A stretch of DNA of 6,602 nt. Origin: Actinomycetota bacterium (GTDB lineage Bacteria; Actinomycetota; Coriobacteriia; Anaerosomatales; D1FN1-002). Positions 1-5,046 of this stretch are shown in pieces (within the stretch, counting starts at the first letter, position 1; every line of letters begins with the position of its first letter). The notes below the pieces were generated by a model. That model saw only the letters and a list, made by a program, of their open reading frames with translations. It ran no database searches and had not been told where the DNA came from. The stretch lies in contig VAUM01000088.1 of NCBI GenBank assembly GCA_005774595.1, positions 1 through 6,602 of the forward strand, given 5' to 3'. The position numbers and the translations under genes were made by a program.

Positions 1-1583
1 CGGCCCTGCGCGAGCGCAAGCGCCGCTGGGGCAAGCCGCTCGCGGTGATGGTCGCCAGCTTGGACGAGGCCCGCGCGCTGTGCGAGGTCGACGCCGACGA
101 GGCCGACCTGCTGGCCGGCCCCGTGCGCCCGATCGTCCTGCTGCGCCGCCGGGCGGACACGGCGCCCGGCGCCCCCGCGCTCGCGGACTCGATCGCGCCG
201 CGCCTGCGCGAGGTCGGCGTGATGCTGCCGTACACGCCGCTGCACCGCCTGCTGATCGACGCTGCCGGCGTACCGCTGGTGATGACGAGCGGCAACCTGT
301 CGGACGAGCCGATCGCCACCGGCAACGCCGAGGCGCTCACCCGCCTCGCGCCGATCGTCGACGCGGTCCTGTCGCACGACCGCGGCATCCGGTCGCGCTA
401 CGACGACTCCGTCGTCCGTGTGGTCGACGGCCGATTCGAGTCGGTGCGCCGCGCCCGCGGGTACGCGCCATTCCCGCTGCGCCTGCCGCACGCCTCGGAC
501 GCCCACATCCTCGCAGCCGGCCCCGAGCAGAAGAACACCTTCGCGCTCGTGCGCGACGACCTCGCGTTCGTCTCGCAGCACGTCGGCGACCTCGAGAACG
601 CGGACACGCTCGAGGCGTACGAGTCGACGCTCGCGCTGTACGAGCGCCTCTTCCGCATCGAGCCGCAGCTCGTCGCGCACGACCTGCACCCGGAGTACCT
701 CTCCACGAAGTTCGCGCTCGGCCTCGGCCTGCCCACGGTCGGCGTCCAGCACCACCACGCGCACGTCGCGAGCGTCCTCGCGGAGCACGCGCACGAGGGC
801 CGCTGCGTCGGGATCGCGTTCGACGGCACCGGCTACGGCACCGACGGCCGCATCTGGGGCGGCGAGGTGCTCCTCGCCGACCTCGCGGACTTCGAGCGCT
901 TCGCGCACCTGCGCGAGGTCCCGATGCCGGGCGGCGCGAGCGCCGTGCGCCGGCCCGCGCGCATGGCGGTCGGCACGCTGCACGCGCTCGGGCTGCTCGA
1001 CCACCCCGGGGCGGCGCCGCTGCTCGCGCGGCTCGCCGACGGCGAGCTCGAGACGCTCGTGCGCATGGCCGACCGCGGCGTGAACTCGCCGCTCACGAGC
1101 TCGATGGGCCGCCTGTTCGACAGCGTGGCGGCCATCGCGGGCGTACGCGACGATGCGCTCTACGAGGGCCAGGCGGCCATAGAGCTCGAGGCGGCAGCCG
1201 ACCCCGGCGCGCACAGCGCGTACGCGTTCGCCCTCGTCCCGGGCGCCGCGACGCCGCTCGTCATCGACCCGGAACCCGTGCTCGAGGCCGCACTCGACGA
1301 CGTGGCACGCGGCGTGCAGTCCCCCGTCGTGTCGATGCGCTTCCACCGCGCCGTCGCCGACGCGGTCGTACGAGTCGCGCTCGCGGCCGCCGACGCGGCC
1401 GCCGCCAAGGAGGTCGCCGTGTGCGGAGGTGTGTTCATGAACCGGATCCTCCTCGGCTCGAGTATGGCCGGTCTCGCCGAGGCGGGACTCACGCCGCTCA
1501 CCCACCTGCGCCTGCCGATGAACGACGCCGCGGTGTCGTTCGGCCAAGCCGCCGTTGCGTGCGCGCGGCGGCGTGAGATATAA
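1..1583 (+). CDS. hypF: Carbamoyltransferase HypF, [NiFe]-hydrogenase maturation (5' truncated by window edge)
   Basis: HypF uses carbamoyl phosphate and ATP to make carbamoyl-adenylate and transfers the carbamoyl group to the C-terminal cysteine of HypE, the source of the cyanide ligands of [NiFe] hydrogenases; it acts in the cytoplasm. The first complete codon is at position 3, giving 526 visible residues. Residues 1 to about 160 are the YrdC-like domain, with KPLAVMV from residue 11, TSGN at 95-98, HDRGIRSRYDDSVVR at 125-139 and RRARGYAP at 149-156. The rest is the Kae1-like carbamoyltransferase domain: metal-binding type HHHAH at 250-254, FDGTGYGTDGRIWGGE at 273-288, SSMGRLFD from 366, YEGQAAIELE from 387 and a GGVFMNR motif near the end. 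Complete HypF proteins are about 750 residues, so the acylphosphatase domain, zinc fingers and start of YrdC (roughly 230 residues, from memory of the family) lie upstream. Near the C-terminus the usual NDGG-type motif reads NDAA. The stop is TAA at 1581-1583, 40 bases before hypC. Confidence 0.96.
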   Translation, partial: ALRERKRRWGKPLAVMVASLDEARALCEVDADEADLLAGPVRPIVLLRRRADTAPGAPALADSIAPRLREVGVMLPYTPLHRLLIDAAGVPLVMTSGNLSDEPIATGNAEALTRLAPIVDAVLSHDRGIRSRYDDSVVRVVDGRFESVRRARGYAPFPLRLPHASDAHILAAGPEQKNTFALVRDDLAFVSQHVGDLENADTLEAYESTLALYERLFRIEPQLVAHDLHPEYLSTKFALGLGLPTVGVQHHHAHVASVLAEHAHEGRCVGIAFDGTGYGTDGRIWGGEVLLADLADFERFAHLREVPMPGGASAVRRPARMAVGTLHALGLLDHPGAAPLLARLADGELETLVRMADRGVNSPLTSSMGRLFDSVAAIAGVRDDALYEGQAAIELEAAADPGAHSAYAFALVPGAATPLVIDPEPVLEAALDDVARGVQSPVVSMRFHRAVADAVVRVALAAADAAAAKEVAVCGGVFMNRILLGSSMAGLAEAGLTPLTHLRLPMNDAAVSFGQAAVACARRREI

Positions 1584-1584
1584 G
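1555..1584 (+). promoter_or_regulatory. Possible internal promoter for hypCDE at the 3' end of hypF
   Basis: TATAAG at 1579-1584 matches the sigma-70-type -10 consensus at five of six bases and is a rare AT-rich spot in this sequence. TTGCGT at 1555-1560 lies 18 bases upstream and matches only the TTG of the -35 consensus. Transcription would start near 1591, about 33 bases before hypC. The -10 overlaps the hypF stop codon, so it may be chance. Read-through from hypF is the simpler explanation for hypC expression, and this promoter would be a supplement. Confidence 0.3.
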
Positions 1585-1594
1585 CGTGTAGCGC

Positions 1595-1608
1595 TTCCGG
1601 CCCCGGAA
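1595..1608 (+). promoter_or_regulatory. Small inverted repeat overlapping the hypC ribosome-binding region
   Basis: TTCCGG at 1595-1600 and CCGGAA at 1603-1608 are perfect inverted arms separated by two bases; as RNA this could form about five pairs with a four-base loop. The right arm overlaps the start of the purine-rich GGAAAGGA at 1605-1612, which is the likely hypC Shine-Dalgarno region, 11 bases before the ATG. The hairpin could therefore partly mask the ribosome-binding site. No T-tract follows, so a terminator is unlikely. Any regulatory function is inference. Confidence 0.3.
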
Positions 1609-1623
1609 AGGACGAAGCAGCCC

Positions 1624-1854
1624 ATGTGCCTTGCCATCCCCGCAAAGGTCGTGACCCTCAACCCGAACAACATGGCCGAGGTCGACATCGTCGGCGTCTC
1701 GCGCCTCGTGAGTCTCGAGATGACGCCCGGAGCGTCCGTCGGCGACTACGTGCTGGTGCACGCCGGCTTCGCCATCCAGGTGGTCGACGAGGAGTTCGCG
1801 AACGAGACCCTCGAGTACCTGAAGCAGCTCGACATCGTGCAGACCGATGTCTGA
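1624..1854 (+). CDS. hypC: HypC/HybG/HupF-family hydrogenase maturation chaperone
   Basis: HypC is a small chaperone that, with HypD, holds the iron atom while it receives CN and CO, and then delivers it to the large subunit of [NiFe] hydrogenase. The product is 76 residues, typical of the family. The start at 1624 is fixed by the signature N-terminus MCLAIPAKV: Cys2 must become the N-terminal residue after Met removal and is the known iron and partner ligand. The open frame continues upstream to 1555, but that extension would bury the cysteine and is not credible. A purine-rich GGAAAGGA at 1605-1612 serves as ribosome-binding site. The core GDYVLVHAGFAIQVVDEE at residues 40-57 is the conserved OB-fold region, followed by the usual C-terminal helix (ETLEYLKQL). 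The last 8 bases overlap the start of hypD, so the two partners are probably translationally coupled. Confidence 0.96.
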   Translation: MCLAIPAKVVTLNPNNMAEVDIVGVSRLVSLEMTPGASVGDYVLVHAGFAIQVVDEEFANETLEYLKQLDIVQTDV

Positions 1855-2950
1855 CGGCGACCTGTCCGGGGGTTTCCGCGACCCGGAGGTCGCGAAGCAC
1901 CTCGTCGACGCCATCGCCGCGCTGTCCAAGATCCCCGTCAAGATCATGGAGGTCTGCGGCACGCACACGGTCGCCATCGCCAAGAACGGCCTGCGGGCTC
2001 TGATGCCCGAGACGATCACGCTGCTGTCCGGCCCCGGCTGCCCGGTGTGCGTCACCGCCAACCGGGACATCGACACCGCGATCGAGCTCGCTCGCCTGCC
2101 CGGCGTCACGGTCACCACCTTCGGCGACATGATGAAGGTCCCCGGCTCGTACTCGTCGCTCGCCCGTGAGAAGGGCGACGGGCGCGACGTGCGCATCGTC
2201 TACTCCCCGCTCGACGCGCTCGCGCTCGCTCAGACCGAGCCCGACCGCCAGGTCGTCTTCCTCGGCGTGGGCTTCGAGACCACCGCCCCGGCCATCGCCG
2301 CGGTCATCAGGCGCGCCGCCGAGGAGGGCGTCGCCAACTTCTCGGTCCACGCGGTGCACAAGACCGTGCCTGAGGCGCTGCGGGCGCTCGTGAACGACCC
2401 GGACGTGCGCGTCGGCGCGTTCATCCTGCCCGGCCACGTCTCGACCATCATCGGGCTGGAGCCCTACCGCTTCCTCGCGAGCGAGTACGGCATCCCGAGC
2501 GTGATCACCGGGTTCGAGCCGGTCGACGTACTGCAAGGCGTGTACATGCTCGTGAAGCAGATCGAGGAGGGCCGCGCCGACGCCGAGATCGCCTACACAC
2601 GCGGCGTCACGCCCGAAGGCAACCCGGCCGCCCGAGCGCTGCTCGACGAGGTCTTCGAGCCGTGCGACGCGGACTGGCGCGGCATCGGCGTCATCCCCGG
2701 CACCGGGCTGGCCATCCGCGAGAAGTACGCGGCATTCGACGCACTGCGCCGCTACGAGGTGACGCCGCCCGAGCCCAAGGACATCCCGGGGTGCCAGTGC
2801 GGCGACGTGCTGCGCGGCATCGTCCTGCCGTTCGACTGCCGCCTGTTCGCCAAGGCGTGCACGCCGGAGCATCCGGTCGGCCCGTGCATGGTCTCCTCCG
2901 AGGGCTCCTGCGCGGCCTACTACCGCTTCACCGACTACGGACGCTCCTGA
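1847..2950 (+). CDS. hypD: Hydrogenase maturation Fe-S protein HypD
   Basis: HypD is the [4Fe-4S] scaffold that, in complex with HypC, carries the Fe(CN)2CO unit assembled for [NiFe] hydrogenases. The 367-residue product has the normal family length and all expected signatures: MEVCGTHT with Cys37, GPGCPVC with Cys65 and Cys68, GFETTAP at 142-148 and LPGHVSTIIG with His197. The C-terminal cysteine-rich region has GCQCG (Cys316, Cys318), then Cys331, Cys338, Cys347 and Cys355 in PFDCRLFAKAC and GPCMVSSEGSCAAYYRF. Cysteines corresponding to 37, 65 and 68 are known to be essential in studied HypD proteins, and the C-terminal set supplies the cluster ligands. The ATG at 1847 lies inside the end of hypC (ATGTCTGA overlap) and has no good Shine-Dalgarno of its own, which suggests coupling to hypC translation and a matched supply of the HypC-HypD complex. 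Confidence 0.97.
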   Translation: MSDGDLSGGFRDPEVAKHLVDAIAALSKIPVKIMEVCGTHTVAIAKNGLRALMPETITLLSGPGCPVCVTANRDIDTAIELARLPGVTVTTFGDMMKVPGSYSSLAREKGDGRDVRIVYSPLDALALAQTEPDRQVVFLGVGFETTAPAIAAVIRRAAEEGVANFSVHAVHKTVPEALRALVNDPDVRVGAFILPGHVSTIIGLEPYRFLASEYGIPSVITGFEPVDVLQGVYMLVKQIEEGRADAEIAYTRGVTPEGNPAARALLDEVFEPCDADWRGIGVIPGTGLAIREKYAAFDALRRYEVTPPEPKDIPGCQCGDVLRGIVLPFDCRLFAKACTPEHPVGPCMVSSEGSCAAYYRFTDYGRS

Positions 2951-2970
2951 CCCGGCGGTAGGCGCCGGAG

Positions 2971-2990
2971 CGAAGGGGCACGAAGGGGCG
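2971..2990 (+). repeat. Tandem decamer with two Shine-Dalgarno-like cores before hypE
   Basis: Two adjacent 10-base units, CGAAGGGGCA at 2971-2980 and CGAAGGGGCG at 2981-2990, differ only in the last base. Each carries AAGGGG, a one-mismatch version of AAGGAG. The proximal core (2983-2988) is 5 bases from the hypE ATG and is the likely ribosome-binding site. The distal core is 15 bases away and could act as a standby site or simply reflect a small duplication. It fills much of the 43-base hypD-hypE gap. Confidence 0.6.
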
Positions 2991-2993
2991 CAC

Positions 2994-4004
2994 ATGCGAT
3001 CGGACCGCATCCTGTTGGCGCACGGCTCGGGCGGCACGCTCATGCGCGAGCTCATCGAGGAGGTCTTCCTCGGCGAGTTCACCGACGACGCGCTCGCGCG
3101 CATGGACGACGCCGCCGCGCTCGACTTCGCCGGCGGGCGGCTCGCCTTCTCGACCGACACGTACGTGGTCACGCCGCAGTTCTTCCCGGGCGGCGACATC
3201 GGCCGGCTCGCGGTGTGCGGCACCGTCAACGACGTCGCGACGTCGGGCGCCACGCCGCTGTTCCTGTCGGTCGGCTTCGTGCTCGAGGAGGGCTTCCCGG
3301 TCGAGGACCTGAAGCGCGTTCTCGTGTCCATGCGCGACGCGGCCGCCGAGGCGGGCGTGCGCATCGTCACCGGCGACACGAAGGTCGTCGAGAAGGGCCA
3401 CGGCGACGGCATCTACATCAACACCGCCGGCGTCGGCGTGCTGCCCGAAGGGCTCGACCTGTCGGGCTCCAACGTCGTGCCCGGCGACAAGGTGCTGCTC
3501 TCGGGTACGCTCGGCGACCACGGCATCGCGGTCGTCTCCACGCGTGAGGGGCTGTCGTTCTCGACCTCCATCGAGAGCGACGCCGCACCCTTGAACGCGC
3601 TGGTCGCGGCGGTGCTCGAGGCCGCGCCGGGCGTCCGCTGCTTCCGCGACCCCACCCGCGGCGGGCTGGCCAGCACGCTCAACGAGATCGCGGCCGCGTC
3701 AGGCGTGTGCATCACCGTCGAGGAGACCGCGGTGCCCGTGCGCGACCAGGTGCGCGGCGCGTGCGAGATGCTCGGCTACGACGTCTTCCAGGTCGCCAAC
3801 GAGGGCAAGATGGTCGCCGTCGTCCCGGCCGACGAGGCCGACATGGCGCTCGAGGCCATGCGCGGTGCGCCCTACGGCGCCGACGCCGCCGTCATCGGCG
3901 AGGTCGACGCGGAGTCGAGCGGCCGTGTGTACGTGCACACCGCGTTCGGCGCGCGGCGGATCATGGACATGCTCGTCGGCGAGCAGCTCCCGAGGATCTG
4001 CTAG
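2994..4004 (+). CDS. hypE: Hydrogenase maturation protein HypE (carbamoyl dehydratase)
   Basis: HypE receives a carbamoyl group from HypF on its C-terminal cysteine and uses ATP to dehydrate it to a thiocyanate, which donates cyanide to the iron on HypC-HypD. The product is 336 residues, normal for the family, and belongs to the PurM/AIR-synthase-like ATP-binding superfamily. Visible signatures are HGSGG at 10-14, MDDAA at 38-42, FPGGDIGRLAVCGTVNDVA at 64-82, TGDTKVV at 127-132 region, SGTLGDHGIAV from 170 and DPTRGGLA at 219-226. The chain ends in PRIC with Cys336 as the very last residue, exactly the modification site required, so the protein looks complete and functional. The ATG at 2994 is chosen because it gives the family N-terminus and follows an AAGGGG site. 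The stop (TAG, 4002-4004) is 4 bases before the transporter gene. Confidence 0.97.
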   Translation: MRSDRILLAHGSGGTLMRELIEEVFLGEFTDDALARMDDAAALDFAGGRLAFSTDTYVVTPQFFPGGDIGRLAVCGTVNDVATSGATPLFLSVGFVLEEGFPVEDLKRVLVSMRDAAAEAGVRIVTGDTKVVEKGHGDGIYINTAGVGVLPEGLDLSGSNVVPGDKVLLSGTLGDHGIAVVSTREGLSFSTSIESDAAPLNALVAAVLEAAPGVRCFRDPTRGGLASTLNEIAAASGVCITVEETAVPVRDQVRGACEMLGYDVFQVANEGKMVAVVPADEADMALEAMRGAPYGADAAVIGEVDAESSGRVYVHTAFGARRIMDMLVGEQLPRIC

Positions 4005-4008
4005 CCCC

Positions 4009-4923
4009 GTGACGGTTCCGGGCGGGCCGGCCCCGAAGGCCCCTCCGGAGGCGGCCGGCGTCGCGATGATCGTCGCCGCCGCACTGACGTGGGGCGCGAT
4101 CCCGCTGTTCGTGCGCAACGTGCACACCTCGGCCGTCGTGATCGTCTTCTGGCGTATGGCGTTCGCGCTCGCCGCCACGCTCCCGTTCACGCTCGCTGCC
4201 GGAGGCCAGCGCGAGTTCGCCGCGCTGCCGGCGCGCCGCAAGGTCGGGCTCGCGGTCCAGGGAGCGCTGCTCGGCCTGAACTGGGTCCTGTTCTTCACGG
4301 GGCTGCAGCTCGCGCCGGTCGCCGTGGCTGAGATGCTCGCCTACTGCGGGCCGGTGCTCGTCGCGGCGCTGGCGCCCGTGTGGCTCGGCGAGAGGTTCGA
4401 CCGGCGTATCCTCGTCCCGCTGGCGCTCGCCTTGGGCGGCACCGCGCTCATCCTCGGGCCGACGGACCTGTCCGGCGGCGCGCGCACGTGGCTCGGCGCG
4501 GCATGCGCCGGCGCGTCGGCGTTCACGTACGCGGCGCTGGTGCTCAATGCCAAGCGGCTCGTGACGGGGATGTCGACGATGCTGTACATGACCGTCGAGT
4601 GGGTGGTGGCGCTCGCGCTGCTCTCGCCGGCGCTGCTGCTGCCGGGGCCCACCGCGCCGATCGAGTGGGGCTCGCTCGCCGTGCTCGGGGTCGTGCAGAC
4701 GGCCGCGACCGGGTTCCTGTTCGTCACCGGCCTGCGCGGCGTGCGCGCCGACCGTGCCGCGACCCTCACCTACCTGGAGCCCGCCGGCGCCGTGCTGTTC
4801 GCGGCGGCGTTCCTCGGGGAGGGCCTCACGGCAGTGTCCGTCGCAGGCGGGCTGGCCGTCATCGCCGCCGGCGCGATCGTCGCGCGCCTCGCGCCGGCTC
4901 CCGCGTCCGGGGAGGCGCCCTGA
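4009..4923 (+). CDS. EamA/DMT-superfamily transporter, substrate unknown
   Basis: This is a 304-residue integral membrane protein with two homologous EamA repeats, as in drug/metabolite transporters (RhaT/YdcZ-like exporters and permeases). About ten hydrophobic segments can be read at residues 18-37, 42-63, 78-98, 102-124, 133-150, 160-180, 188-212, 219-242, 251-270 and 274-294. Each repeat carries the family's proline motif before an acidic loop: YCGPVLVAALAPVWLGE at 112-128 and YLEPAGAVLFAAAFLGE at 255-271. I chose GTG at 4009, 4 bases after hypE, because it gives a normal length with a short N-terminal tail; GAGGA at 3992-3996 is a distant ribosome-binding candidate and translational coupling is likely. 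ATG at 4066 (codon 20) is the main alternative. The in-frame stretch before 4009 is Ser/Arg-rich shadow of hypE. The substrate cannot be read from sequence; position after hyp genes does not by itself prove a role in hydrogenase maturation. Confidence 0.9.
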   Translation: MTVPGGPAPKAPPEAAGVAMIVAAALTWGAIPLFVRNVHTSAVVIVFWRMAFALAATLPFTLAAGGQREFAALPARRKVGLAVQGALLGLNWVLFFTGLQLAPVAVAEMLAYCGPVLVAALAPVWLGERFDRRILVPLALALGGTALILGPTDLSGGARTWLGAACAGASAFTYAALVLNAKRLVTGMSTMLYMTVEWVVALALLSPALLLPGPTAPIEWGSLAVLGVVQTAATGFLFVTGLRGVRADRAATLTYLEPAGAVLFAAAFLGEGLTAVSVAGGLAVIAAGAIVARLAPAPASGEAP

Positions 4924-4924
4924 C

Positions 4925-4959
4925 GGCGCTTCGCGCCCCGCCCGCCCGTGTGACGGGCG
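4925..4959 (+). terminator. Candidate GC-rich double-hairpin terminator after the transporter gene
   Basis: Two perfect inverted repeats follow the transporter stop codon. The first is GGCGC (4925-4929) with GCGCC (4933-4937) around a TTC loop. The second is CGCCCGT (4943-4949) with ACGGGCG (4953-4959) around a GTG loop. Neither is followed by a T-run, so they are not classical intrinsic terminators, although U-poor hairpins are often seen between genes of high-GC bacteria. The position, at the end of the hyp-transporter unit and before a separately promoted gene, fits termination. The second stem also overlaps the CRP-like palindrome, so it may instead be a DNA operator. Confidence 0.4.
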
Positions 4960-4964
4960 TCACG
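4949..4964 (+). promoter_or_regulatory. Candidate CRP/FNR-family operator upstream of the isomerase gene
   Basis: TGTGACGGGCGTCACG has arms TGTGA and TCACG separated by six bases. It matches the known CRP/GlxR-type consensus TGTGA-N6-TCACA at nine of ten arm positions, and its inner GTGACG/CGTCAC arms are perfectly symmetric. Its centre (4956.5) is 51 bases from the centre of the TATCAT element, close to the spacing of a class I activator site at about -61. A second half-site-like copy, ACGGGTGTCACG, lies 18 bases downstream of ACGGGCGTCACG. Function is inferred; GC-rich sequence makes such palindromes easier to find by chance. Confidence 0.4.
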
Positions 4965-5004
4965 CCCCGGACGGGTGTCACGAACCGCACTCAGACGCTT
5001 CGGG

Positions 5005-5010
5005 TATCAT
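5005..5010 (+). promoter_or_regulatory. Likely -10 element for the isomerase gene
   Basis: TATCAT matches the -10 consensus TATAAT at five of six bases and stands out in a GC-rich gap. Transcription would start near 5017, leaving a leader of about 30 bases before the ATG at 5047. No acceptable -35 sequence sits 16-18 bases upstream (GAACCG at 17), and there is no extended TG motif. Such a promoter would be weak alone, which fits dependence on an activator bound upstream. Confidence 0.45.
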
Positions 5011-5032
5011 CGGACGCGCAGCCGAGCACCCC

Positions 5033-5037
5033 GGGAG
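5033..5037 (+). promoter_or_regulatory. Ribosome-binding site that sets the isomerase start
   Basis: GGGAG lies 9 bases before ATG at 5047 and 18 bases before the next in-frame ATG at 5056. The spacing therefore favours 5047 as the start codon. Confidence 0.6.
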
Positions 5038-5046
5038 CGCTCCACG

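Noticed and set aside
80..1576. Long second-frame open frame across hypF on the + strand
   Set aside because: Its translation is overwhelmingly Arg/Ala/Gly/Pro, the usual frame-shift shadow of a GC-rich gene, and hypF in the other frame has all family motifs.
1555..1623. Upstream extension of the hypC frame
   Set aside because: It would add 23 residues before MCLAIPAKV, preventing Cys2 from becoming the functional N-terminal residue, and it overlaps the hypF end.
1658..3412. Very long open frame on the - strand opposite hypC, hypD and hypE (about 584 codons)
   Set aside because: It is antisense to three genes with unmistakable family motifs, its translation is low-complexity (rich in Arg, Ala, Val, Asp, Gly) with no recognisable domain, and long antisense open frames are expected where third positions are nearly all G or C.
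3865..4008. Upstream extension of the transporter frame into hypE
   Set aside because: The 48 extra residues are Ser/Arg/Thr-rich and read out of frame through the conserved hypE C-terminus; the first hydrophobic helix begins only after the GTG at 4009.
4924..5046. A small gene or structured RNA (riboswitch-like) in the gap before the isomerase gene
   Set aside because: No short open frame with a ribosome-binding site was convincing, and the only structure is simple short hairpins with no resemblance to a riboswitch family I know.
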